In this document: piece by piece, positions 53,311 to 63,619 of the stretch
Layout: each line of letters opens with the position of its first letter
How positions within the stretch are numbered: position 1 is the first letter of the stretch
Assembly (NCBI RefSeq): GCF_001029265.1
Contig: NZ_CP011856.1
Coordinates: 310,001-374,000 of the forward strand
Reading direction: 5' to 3'
DNA: 64,000 nt
Source of the DNA: Spiroplasma eriocheiris
GTDB taxonomy: Bacteria > Bacillota_I > Bacilli_A > Mycoplasmatales > Mycoplasmataceae
Made by a program: the position numbers and the translations under genes
The notes under the pieces: model-generated
Seen by the model: the letters and a program-made list of their open reading frames with translations, nothing else
Told to the model about the DNA's origin: nothing
Databases searched by the model: none

Positions 53311-56292
53311 ATGAGTGATAATTTTAAGGATAATGAACAGGTATTATCTCCACCAATTAAGCATAAAACCCGTCGAATTAATAAAAAAACTAATTTAAGA
53401 ATTTTTGCTGTAATTGGTTCAGTGGCGATTGCCTTAGGGTCGGCCGGAATGATTTATGCTTTTGTCGCGCCTTCTTCATATAATGAAACTGACCCGTGAC
53501 GAGATGCTATTCCATTAGGAGATAAAATTACCAATTATATTAATGGATTATTATCCAAAGATTTAGCCCAACCCGAAAATCTTAATACCTATGTTCATTT
53601 TACTTTGTCAGAAAAACCAACGATTGATAATTATGCCAATAGTAAAGATACCGATTTAATTCGAAATGTCTTCCAAACGAGTGATTGAATTAGTGCCGAC
53701 TTAACGAAAGTAGAAGCATTACTAGCGGGGACAGGAGCTAAATTATCAGGAACCAATATTATTTATAAAGGTTCTCAAATGAAATTGACCTTACTACCCC
53801 GTGTGTTAAGTTATCCTTATAATGCTGGGGATGATAAATATGGTCTAATGTATTTAGATACGAGCGCTGCAAAGCAAGGAATGTTTAGTTACAAAATGCG
53901 CTTTGCTTTGGAACTGGTGGCCAGTGATGGTGCTAATAATTATATTGATTTAAAAAAACGAGTTGATTATTGATATGAAATCCCACATTTAATTACCATT
54001 GCGCAGTTGTTAAATTTAGCAAATAATTCTGAAATTCAAAAGTTTATTCAAGATACCAAGTTAGATTTGAATACTACTAATGAACAACTTTTAAGTAAGT
54101 TATTAAAACAGTATTATCGTTTAAATAATGATGATCACAACCAAAATATTATTGTTAACCAAGAAATTACTGGTATTAATGATAGACCATTTGCACCAAT
54201 TAAAACAGCGGGGGCTTCAGCAGATGATTTTGCTGTCAATGTTTTATATGATAGTCGTAAAATTAATAGTTTTGACCAGTTAGGAGCTAGTTTATTCAAT
54301 AATCACCAGGCGGGTTATGACACAATTGCCAAAATTTTTAATACCTTAAATGTCCAAATGCCAATTTTTTCCAATGTTGGTGGCAATGGGGGGTTTACTC
54401 GCTATGATAAAACTCCTGTTAAACCAAATCCCCAAGATAATTTTGGATTACCAATGGGAGCTGAAAAAGTTAATAGTTATCAGGGTTATATTAAAGACTT
54501 AGGGGTTGAAAGTGATAATATGCAGATTTGAAATTCTGAGCACCAAATTTTTCATAACCAAGTGCAAATTGACTTTTTAGATACCAAACGAATACCCACG
54601 GATTTATACTATAACCAACAAACTTATACTAATCGGGCCCTTAATTTAGATAGTTATCAGTATCTGAATGACTTTCAAACGCTTGTTGATAATATTCAAT
54701 ATGATGACACCAATGCTGCGCTTGATTTACGTTTGACCCAGCTAATTCCGATGGCTAAAAATAACTTGACGAGATATTTATGAAATAATTTAAATGATCC
54801 GAATGCTCCGCGGGATGTTAATTTAAAAGAATTAACAATTTCAACAAATGGGACCAGTGAAATTCGGGGAACAACTAATTCCTTAAATCCCCCTGTTAAC
54901 GGGCAAGAGCGGGGGAATGTTAATAAAGTTTATCAAGATCGTGTCTTTACTCTACCGAAAGTTAATGTCAAAGCTACTTTTTGATTAAATGATGCGAAAA
55001 CACAAACAAAAGATATTAAAACGGCTTTCACTTTACCATCAAAAGTTGTACTAGATTCTCGTGGGGTTGATAAAAATGATTTAAATACCCAATGAATAGC
55101 TAATAAAGTTAAAGATAAAATTAGTCGTGAACGGTTTTCGACTTTAACTAGTCAATATACTTTTGAAAATAAAATTAAAAGTACTTTTTTAAACACCACG
55201 GTGGAATGAGCGCGCGCCTTTCCTCACGGAACCAAAGGAGAATATCCAGTTAATTTACCAATTTTGAATGATTTTAATTTTGATATCACGCCCCCTAATG
55301 GTCGCAATAATGGTAATAATTTAAAAGTAGGAGCTTATAGTGTTAAAGTACAGGCTTTGGGTTCCTCGTTAAATTTTCAAGGAGTAACAACTTTCGCAAA
55401 CATCCAAGTTGTTAAAGCTAATTTTAATGAATTATCCTTACCGATGCTTTCAATGTCAACGATGGATACCAATGCTGCTTTATACAAGCGAATTCAAGAA
55501 AGTATTATCCGAACTGCTCGGGATAATGGGTTAGAATTAGAAACAAGCGATTTTACAATTCTGGGTCTTGACCCTAATGATCAAAATCACTTGATTCCTG
55601 GCCATCAAGCAATTCGTGTTACGGCTGGAGGCGGTGATAGTTTAATTAGGGGCGATACTACAATTGATGTAACAGTTGCAAAAGCCAATGTAGAAAGTTA
55701 TTTGGGAAATCAAATTAATTTAAGAGCTTATACGATGAATGATCATGGTAATGATATTATTGCCCAAGCCCAAGAACAATTTCGAAAAGGACTTAGTGGA
55801 TTAAATTTAGACCAAAGAATTATTAATCAGTTTAATTTTATCTTATATGAGCCAAATGGTCGGATGGCAAATCCGAACGAGAAATTAGTGGGCGGATTAT
55901 ATACCTTAACAATTATTGCTGATAATAGTGGGGATAATCCCTTCTATGGTAGCATTCAAAAAGAGATTAATGTTCCTCGCGAAAGCTTAGATAAAATAAG
56001 AACGGCGATTACGGTTAATGCTAACGAAATTAATTTAGCGGCAAGCCCCGCCCCAACAGTTCAAACGTTACAGAATAAGTACCAAAACAAGATTTTCAAT
56101 TATTTTAATCAAAATAATTGAAATCTTAGTAGAATATCCTATAATATTGAAGTAAAATTAAATAATAATTGGTTACAACCAACCACCCAATTACAGGCTG
56201 GGAATTATTATATTAAGATTAGCTTTACTGGTGATTATTTAGAAAATGGGTTTGTAGAATTTAACATAACTCTCCAAAACCCAACCCAATAG
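53311..56292 (+). CDS. Large membrane-anchored extracellular protein with modules
   Basis: This 993-aa protein begins with a basic cytoplasmic tail (about 29 residues), one span (about 30-52; IFAVIGSVAIALGSAGMIYA) and a large Asn/Asp-rich ectodomain. The last 300 residues show about three modules that begin with a charged helix (for example DTNAALYKRIQESIIR, GNDIIAQAQEQFRKG, LQNKYQNKIFNYFNQ) and end in a glycine strand (RGDTTIDVTV, FYGSIQKEINV, ENGFVEFNITL). The same helix-then-strand plan is seen in the lipoprotein at 48728. ATG 53311 lies five bases after AGGAGGTGA. It sits inside the tetraspan/RavA-ViaA operon, so it is likely the surface part of that system. Confidence 0.85.
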
Positions 56293-56310
56293 AAAGGAAG
56301 AGTGATAAGG

Positions 56311-56982
56311 ATGAATAAAAAACCAACTTATGGTAGTAAATTTCCTGATTTAGAGTTGCTTGATAACGCTGAGCAACGAGCTAAATATGAAGAAGAAATT
56401 GCGGAATTATCAGAACAAGAACAAAAGAAATTTAGTTATATTTCACCAACTCAACATAATGATTTTTCCCAACGACGTATGTACTGAAGTAGTACGATGG
56501 AACAAGTTGGTCGGGGATTTATTATTTTTGCCCAAATCTTAGCAATTACTCTTGCCTATTTTATTGGTCAAAAAGTTATTTTGATTGCCGTTGGTAGTTT
56601 TGTTAATCCAAACTTAGAAATTACCAAGGGAATTTATGTTCGTGATTTTTTAGCATATGGATTCTTAATTATTACAGTTTTATTTGGTTTATTATATTTT
56701 ATTCCAATGGCGATTTGTCGTACAGCCGGGGCAGTTTATGGGTGAGCAATTACTTATATTATGTTAGCAATTTTATATTTCTTATTCTTAGAAATTATTT
56801 GTGCTGTTTTATTAGTTTTATCAAGTATTAAAGTATCATCAAATGATAGTGGTGATATTAATACTTGAATTCCAGTTTTTATGATTGTCGTGTTGGTAAT
56901 TACTTCAATTTGAATAGTGGGTGCTTGTATTTTATTAGTAAAATCTGATGATGTAAAACGTAAAATCAGTTTAGAAGTGTAG
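56311..56982 (+). CDS. Tetraspan membrane protein (fourth of four paralogues)
   Basis: This 223-aa protein has an acidic cytoplasmic tail (about 58 residues), then the shared motif STMEQVGRGFIIFAQILA, and spans near 65-88, 108-130, 140-165 and 185-210. After the second span comes FIPMAICRTAGAVYGWA, matching the P-x-x-x-x-R motif of the other three. UGA codes Trp several times. It starts 18 bases after the 993-aa protein gene and ends 12 bases before the AAA+ gene. ATG 56311 or GTG 56302 could start it. Confidence 0.82.
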
Positions 56983-56994
56983 GGGGAAGATAGG

Positions 56995-58470
56995 ATGACA
57001 TTAACACAAAGATTAGAAGAGTTAACGAAACAATTACAAAAAGATGTTTATGAAAAAGAGGTTATTTTTAAGTTAGCAATGTTAGCAATGCTTAGTGGCG
57101 AATCAATTTTTCTATTGGGGAAACCCGGGATTGCGAAATCATTAGTCGCCCGTCGTCTTAAACATGCTTTTAAAAATGGAACAATTTTTGAATATTTAAT
57201 GAACCGGTTTTCAACTCCCGAAGAAATTTTTGGTCCAATTTCAATTGAAGATTTACAACGGGGAGTTTATAAACGACTAATAGATAAATACTTACCAACT
57301 GCTGAAATTGTCTTCTTGGATGAAATTTGAAAAGCGGGGCCTTCAATTCAAAATACCTTATTAACAATTATTAATGAAAAGATTTTTCGAAATGCTGGAG
57401 TAGACATTAAAGTACCGATGAAATTATTAATTTCTGCTTCGAATGAATTACCAGCGGAAGGACAAGGTTTAGAAGCTTTATATGACCGTTTTATTATTCG
57501 TTATATTGCGCAAGGTTTAAAAGAAGAGGAAAACTTTAATGATATGATTGCAGGGGTTACCAATTTAGATGTCCAAGTTGATGAGGCCTTACAAATTACC
57601 CATGAGGAATATGATGTGTGACGAAAAGAAATTAACCAGGTTAAAATGGAACAAGATACTTTTGATTTTATTAACCGTTTTCGTAAAGCGATGTATGTTG
57701 CCACCGAAGGACAATATTATATTTCGGATCGGCGTTGAAAGAAAATTGCGCATTTAATGAAAGCATCGGCTTATTATAATGGCCGCGATACAGTTGATAA
57801 ACCGGACTGGTTAGTCATTCCTTATTGTATTTGAGATGATGAACAGCAAGAAGAAGAATATACAGCAATTTTTAATGAATTTTATTTAGATGCGTTAACA
57901 TTTGATGTTAAGCAAAAGAAAATTCGTCTTGATAAGGAACTAGAAGAATTAGCGCATCAATATGATGATATTCAAGAATCAATTAGTAAAAAAAGTGAAT
58001 ATTATGATATTTTTGATGGGAAAGTGCAGGGAACTTTTCACCGGATTTTTTGATCAGATGCCCAATACCCAGTGTGTTTCATTCGGGTAGAAGATTTTAT
58101 TGATGCTCGTCATAATAAAGAACAACCAACCTTAGTTGAATTATACTATGGAGAAGACTTAGATAATATGCATGATGTTATGCAAACAGAAGTTATTTAT
58201 TTAAATGATAAAACATTAAAAAACTTAACTTTAAATTCTAACATGACTGTTGAAGTTAAAAATGCTAAAGGGGATAATAGTGCCGCTGAAATTGAGCGAA
58301 AAATTTTAGCCGTTGAAAAAGAAATTGATAGTTTAGAAACTGCTTTTCCTGATGAAAAACACCGTCTTTTAGCTGAACCATGTATTTTCTTCAAAGAAGC
58401 TTATTATTTAGCAGTTAATAATGCTTTTGATGGCCAAGAATTAAAATTTGATGAATCAACACCTAATTAA
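56995..58470 (+). CDS. MoxR-family AAA+ ATPase, RavA-like
   Basis: This 491-aa ATPase has an N-terminal AAA+ domain with Walker A GKPGIAKS (residues 42-49), Walker B VFLDEIW (Asp109-Glu110, Trp coded by UGA), sensor 1 [11 protein letters not shown] and the arginine-finger stretch [10 protein letters not shown]. The C-terminal half, with a helical region and a beta-rich end, is like the RavA family. MoxR proteins act as chaperones that activate or assemble protein complexes together with VWA proteins. The VWA gene follows by 15 bases. A GTAGGGGGAAG site precedes the ATG. Confidence 0.9.
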
Positions 58471-58485
58471 AGGGGGAATTTGTTG

Positions 58486-60048
58486 ATGAAAGGGTATTTA
58501 GAGGATCGCTTAGATAAAAAAATGAATACTTACTTATCTAAACTAAAAAATCAGGATTTGCAAAATCCTCATTTTGTGTTGTTTAAACAAAACAATAAGT
58601 GATTAGCTGATACTTTTGATCAGCAAATTACTGCTTTTTATGATGAAAAAATTAAAAAAGAAATTCGCAGGATTACCTTACCGAGTGAAATGGAAAAAGA
58701 AATTTATTTATTAAACTGGGTTAAAGTTAATGGTTATAGTGCTTTAAAGGAAAACTATGCCAAAACTCAAGATTTTTTGTTTAAAGTTAAATCACCATTT
58801 TATGATCGGTTAAATTTTTATCGTTATGAGTTCAATAAAAAAGATAATGATCCCTCATTATTATTTAAAGATTTTATTAATAGTTGAGAAGGAATCTTAA
58901 TTAAACGAATTGCAGATTATCGCTTTGCGAAAATTGAAGAATTACGAAATAAGTATTTGCAAGAACTTTATAATCGGATTGAAATTATGCAAAAAACTAA
59001 TAAGCTACTCAAAACAGTTTGAAACTTTTTTGGTTTAATGTGAAGCCCAGAAGAAAACCTAACAAAAAGTCTAAAAATGGATGCCATTGAAAAATTTGCC
59101 GAGTTTTTAAAACAAAACCCTGCTATTATGGAAATTGCTACTTTATTAGGGCGCTACCATGGGGAAAGCAAGTTAATTGAGGAAAGATTAGCTGAAGAAA
59201 TTGTGATGGATTATGAATGGCAGCCAATTGGAAATTCTCCCGAAGAAATTGTGGGGGCCACTGAATCAAAAGATTTAGAGCATATGTTTCCAGCGGAATT
59301 AGTTCTTTTAAAAGATCCTGTATTAAAATACATTTTTTATAAAAAATTTATTGAAGGAAAACTAACTACTTTTGAGTTTATTTCGCAGGATCAGGTCCCG
59401 GTTGAAAAAATTAAATTAAATATTGTTAAAACGAGAGTTCCCGAAGAAAAAGGGCCAATTATTTTATGTATTGATACTTCTTCATCAATGCGGGGAAACC
59501 CTGAACAAATTGCCAAGGCTTTATCTTTAGCAATTGTTAAAATTGCCTTGCAAGAAAAACGCCCTTGTTATATGATAAATTTTTCAACTAATTTAGATGT
59601 CTATGATTTTTCTTCTGTTCGTAATTCCGTTCCAAATTTAATTAAATTTCTATCAAAAAGTTTTAGTGGGAGCACTGATATTGAGCCAGCAATTAACCAC
59701 GCATTAAATGTGATGGAAAAAAATGAATATTTTAATGCTGATTTGTTAATGATTAGTGATCTTTTAACCTCTGATTTATCAGAACGAACAACTGCAAAAA
59801 TTAACCAGTTAAAATTACGCCGTAATCGTTTTCATGCAATAGTAATTGGTACAATGGGCCATGAATCACCAGCAAGTGCTTTTGACAATGCTTGAATCTA
59901 TGATCCACGTGATCCTTTTGCATCTGAACGAATTATTGCATCGTTAACTGACCAAGTCGGAACTAAATATAATAATCATCCCGAAGCCAAAAATTTGTTA
60001 AAATTAATTAAGGAAGGAAAGGTGGATCTGAACTATGATAAGCAATAA
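58486..60048 (+). CDS. VWA-domain protein, ViaA-like
   Basis: This 520-aa protein has a helical N-terminal domain (about 1-300) and a C-terminal von Willebrand A domain (about 325-490). The MIDAS is complete: DTSSS (Asp330), the Thr in FSGSTDIEPAINHAL, and the Asp in ISDLLTSD. GPIILCIDTSSSMRGNPEQI and EKRPCYMINFS match E. coli ViaA. In that species RavA and ViaA act together at the inner membrane. The last 14 bases overlap the dUTPase gene. Here the target is more likely the tetraspan/ectodomain proteins of the same operon; this is inference. Confidence 0.9.
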
Positions 60049-60544
60049 CGAACTAGTTAACTTGGCTGTTAACCAAACTAAATTAGATCATCATATTTAT
60101 CAAAAACATAATATTAATGAAAGAGATACTTTGGAAAAACGAATTTTAGCTTTTTTAATTGAATTAGCTGAATTTATTAATGAACAACGTGATTTTAAAT
60201 ATTGAAGTTTAAAACCACCATCAGAACGCGCAGTGTTACTTGAAGAATATATTGATGGTATTCATTTTTTAATTAGCATTGGGAATACTTTAAAAGTAGA
60301 TTTTAATGAGTTTAATTATCAACCAAGTGATTTAAGTTTATCAACTAATTTAACAACAATTTATTTGAATTGTTTTGTTGAATATACGAACTTTATTAAA
60401 GATCATAGTGTTACTAATTATTTTAATGTTTTAACAAGTTATTTTGTGATTGCCGAAAAATTAAACTTTACAGAACAAGAATTATTAACTGCATATAATC
60501 AAAAAAATGCTACTAATTTTGCTCGGCAAGCTAATAATTATTAA
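60035..60544 (+). CDS. Dimeric dUTPase (all-alpha NTP pyrophosphatase)
   Basis: This 169-aa protein hydrolyses dUTP to dUMP and diphosphate, keeping uracil out of DNA. It has the all-alpha MazG/dUTPase-2 motifs: LIELAEFINEQRDFKYWS (Glu ligands, Trp by UGA), LKPPSERAVLLEEYIDGIHF (Glu and Asp of the metal site) and the FLISIGNTL helix. The ATG at 60035 lies inside the 3' end of the VWA gene, with AAGGAAAGGTGG upstream. The 14-base overlap implies coupled expression. Why dUTPase is tied to the RavA/ViaA genes is not clear. Confidence 0.92.
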
Positions 60545-60601
60545 AAAGACTAAAATATTTTTATTTTCTTTTTTTATTTAATAAATAATATTATTGTTCT
60601 T

Positions 60602-60628
60602 TTGTTTTACGCTATTTTTTGCTATAAT
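60602..60628 (+). promoter_or_regulatory. Promoter of the GntR-type regulator pair
   Basis: TTGTTT (60602-60607) and extended -10 TGCTATAAT (TATAAT at 60623-60628), 15 bases apart, lie 82 bases before the ATG. Confidence 0.6.
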
Positions 60629-60639
60629 ACTTTTTGAGT

Positions 60640-60659
60640 TAAAATTACTCGTAATTTTA
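60640..60659 (+). promoter_or_regulatory. Inverted repeat at the transcription start: possible operator
   Basis: TAAAATTAC-TC-GTAATTTTA has perfect 9-base arms and starts 11 bases after the -10. Its place suits autorepression by the GntR-type protein encoded next, or an mRNA 5' hairpin. Confidence 0.5.
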
Positions 60660-60709
60660 CTTAAGAATGAAAATATTACATAATTTGGATAGAAAAAACA
60701 GGAGAAAAT

Positions 60710-61366
60710 ATGAGGTCTAACCTAACACGAAAGCAATTATATAATTGCATTTTAGAAGATATTTTGTCGGGTCGGTATCGTCCCAATGCCGTTCTTAATA
60801 AAATTCCTTTTTGTGCTAAATATGATGTTAGTAAGGAAGAAGTTGATAATGTTTTTGCAGCCTTAACTGATGATTATTTAATTGCCTATGATCAAAAGAA
60901 AGGATATTTTATTAAGAAATATTTAGAATCAGAAATTAAACAGTTAGTATATTTAAACTATACAATTACCACAATTCGGTTTATTAAATTAATGCATAGT
61001 TTAACTCCGAGTGTAATTGAAAAAATTAATAGTTGTTTGCAAGAATTAAAAAAGCTTAGTCATCAAAAAAATGATTTAACTAAAATAATGCAGGTAATTG
61101 ATAATGTTGTTGATAATATTACCCAAATTGTCAAAACACCATTATTAGATAATATTTTAAAAAAAGCTATTAACTTATGATTATATACTCGCAAAGTAAT
61201 TGCTTATAACATTCAAATGTATGGTAAACAATTAATTAATTTTTATATAAAGGTGCTAGAGTTAACTTTAAGTCAAGATGAAAAAAGTTTACGCGAGTTT
61301 TTATTAAGTTTTATCAATATATGAGAAACTGCTTTTTTAGAATACTATGGCAAAATTTTAAAATAA
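60710..61366 (+). CDS. GntR/FCD-like transcriptional regulator (copy 1)
   Basis: This 218-aa protein has an N-terminal winged helix of GntR type (about residues 6-70; LTRKQLYNCILEDILSGRY, KYDVSKEEVDNVFAAL, DDYLIAYDQKKGYFIKK) and an all-helical C-terminal domain (about 75-218) like FCD ligand domains but without obvious metal-binding His. It has an ACAGGAG site. The following gene codes a similar protein. Effector and targets are unknown; the inverted repeat upstream may be its site. Confidence 0.8.
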
Positions 61367-61391
61367 TTTTACGAATGGAAAGGAACTAACC

Positions 61392-62039
61392 ATGGCCCTG
61401 AAAAAATGAACTGACCGGGAAATTATCATTGATTTATTAACAAAGATTGCTAATAAAACTTATCAAGTTAACGAACCAATTAGTATTTTTAATCTTGTTG
61501 ATACCTACCAGCTTTCGGAAGTGCAAGCTAAATTCTTTTTAGATAAGATTGCAGATAGTTTTTTATTAAAAACTACTAAAAGTGGGGATTATCTTGTGCG
61601 TCAATTAACAATTGCTGAAATTGAAGATATTTTTTTAATCCGCGCTTCAATAGTTGAGATGAAATATACACGATTAATCAAAGCACTAACGTCCAAGAAT
61701 AAAAAGGAATACTACCAAATCCTCGCCGAAGTTCAAAGGTGGGATTCTGCTAATCTTTACCAAATTATTGAAATTGAAACAAAAATGTTTTATTTTTTAA
61801 ACCGGGTAGTTCCTTGTGATTTAATTAATAATATTTTTGAAGAAGAAACTTTACTATCCTTATTTTTACGAATTTATAGTTTGATTAATATTCCTGAGCA
61901 ACCCCAACAAATTAAAAATTTTTATCTAAAAATAGCCGACTATTTAATTAATAATAAAATAAAAAACTTACATCATTTTATTTATGAAACCCTTAAAAAT
62001 GCTCAGGATACATTTATTAGGACATATTTAAATAATTAA
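61392..62039 (+). CDS. GntR/FCD-like transcriptional regulator (copy 2)
   Basis: This 215-aa protein starts with MALKKWTDREIIIDLLTKIA (Trp by UGA) and has a winged-helix-like N-terminal part (about 8-72; NLVDTYQLSEVQAKFFLDKI, DSFLLKTTKSGDYLVRQL) and a helical C-terminal domain that begins AEIEDIFLIRASIVEMKYTR, the usual FCD entry. It follows copy 1 by 25 bases with an AAAGGAAC site. The two may be diverged paralogues and could pair. There is less sequence support than for copy 1. Confidence 0.72.
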
Positions 62040-62119
62040 GAATTTTTATTGTCTAAATATAATAATTATTTTCCCATGATAATTATTGTGATTTTTTCAA
62101 AATAATTTATTATAAGGTG

Positions 62120-62147
62120 TATACTTAAATTTAAAAATAAGTATAAA
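62120..62147 (+). promoter_or_regulatory. Promoter region with inverted repeat before element B
   Basis: ATACTTA (62121-62127) and TAAGTAT (62138-62144) form 7-base arms; the second overlaps a -10-like TATAAA (62142-62147) that precedes structured element B. A regulator bound to this repeat would cover the promoter. Confidence 0.4.
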
Positions 62148-62155
62148 ATACTATT

Positions 62156-62208
62156 GTTAACAGAGTACTAGAAGTGCCTAACAAATATTTTTTGTTAGGC
62201 ACTTTTTT
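62156..62208 (+). ncRNA. Structured element B: possible small RNA or leader with terminator
   Basis: GTTAACAGAGTAC is identical to element A at 45713. Four bases later comes AGTGCCTAAC, part of a perfect 12-bp hairpin (62172-62183 with 62193-62204) ending in six T. Only the last A/G of AGTRCC differs from element A in the shared arm. It lies between a -10-like sequence and the gene at 62231, so it could be a short RNA or an attenuator for that gene. Confidence 0.5.
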
Positions 62209-62230
62209 ATAAGATATGAAGGAGAATAAA

Positions 62231-63544
62231 ATGCCACAAAATGAACAAAATAATCGAATAAAAGTAGAATATAAAATAGTAACAAAAATTATTAATACTG
62301 ATAATAGAACTGCTGAGTGTTTAATTTCTGAAGAATATAATGTTGATGAGACATCAGAAATTCTTAAAGAGGGGATATTAAAATTAGCTAATTCGATGAA
62401 GATTCCATTGAAAAAACCTAACTTAGTTCAGCAAGAAGTTTGTTCAATTGGTTATGATCCCGAAAAAGATGGCAGTAATTATGATGAAATTTTTGGAATT
62501 AATTCTTGAACAATTAAAATTATTAATAAAAGTCCTGAAATAGCGGGAGTGTTACAAATGATAAGTGCTATTACTTCTTTTACACTTCCTGTTAAATATG
62601 ATGTTTGAAAAAAAGTTAATATTTATTTGTTATCCGGAGAAGCACTTAGTTATGCAGGTCGACCATTTATTGAGCGAAAATTACACCATAAAGAGTGATT
62701 AACATATAACCAACAAACAGTTTTAAAATTATTATTAGTATTGAGTAATCTCTCCCTGGTGGCATCGGGGATTTATACTATTATTTATAATTATGGGGAA
62801 GAACCAGAAGATGATAGTGTCTGAGAATTTCTGAAAGCAAAATTTTTTGGGAATGAAATTTCTAAATTTGCTTTAGCAGCCCAATTGGCACCCTTGGCCC
62901 AGGCGATAACTACTTTTGCTCCTGACAGTTGTAAAAATATTATTAAAAGTATTATTTCGGGAATCGGAATTACCCGGGGTAGTTGTGGGCTTAAGTTTGC
63001 TTATGATTTAATTATTAAAGAAATTAATAATAAAAAATATGTTGCTAATTATGGAGCTGCTATCTTAGGCGTTAGCATTCCGATTGCTTTAAACTACCTT
63101 GTTGATTTAATTGCTTATTCAAGCCCATCTTTAAAGTGACTAAAACAAAAATTAATGTGAAAATTTAAAGGTGCTAATTGTGAAAGTATCAGTGGTCAAT
63201 CGGAATATTCAAGACTCCTTGATTCAGAATCACAAGATTGTCCTGACAGTAATCAAACGCATGTTGAACCAATTATGAATAGTTGTTGTTCAAATGGGTT
63301 GATTCTTACAAATGAAAAATCTGGAGGGCAGGATAAAATATTAGTTATTGATCAAGATAAGATACGCGCTACAATTGATACACAACATAGATTAATTTGA
63401 AACGACAAAAAAAATCAAATTATTTTAAAAGAAAAGCAGAATGAATTAGCACAAAGCAATCAGAAAAATGTTAATAATGTTATTATTATTCAGGAATCAG
63501 AGCAAGAATCAGAGCAAGAATCATCTATTTTTTGTTGCTGATAA
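62231..63544 (+). CDS. Membrane protein of unknown function with Cys- and Glu/Ser-rich tail
   Basis: This 437-aa protein is open with many UGA-Trp; the end is TGC-TGA-TAA, giving a C-terminal CCW. The polar N-terminal domain (about 165 residues) is followed by hydrophobic segments near 168-190, 215-235 and 278-300, then a long polar tail that includes ESEQESEQES, a perfect 12-base tandem repeat at DNA level (GAATCAGAGCAA). The ATG at 62231 follows AAGGAG; ATG 62216 lies before that site. I do not recognise a family. It lies just after structured element B. Confidence 0.75.
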
Positions 63545-63570
63545 GTTTTTAAAAAATATTGTTTGTCATA

Positions 63571-63579
63571 TGTTATAAT
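63571..63579 (+). promoter_or_regulatory. Extended -10 promoter for the last gene
   Basis: TGTTATAAT (63571-63579) lies 40 bases before the ATG at 63620. No clear -35. Confidence 0.55.
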
Positions 63580-63619
63580 TACCATAGGAGCAGAATTGTT
63601 ATTTAGCAAGGGGGCGACT

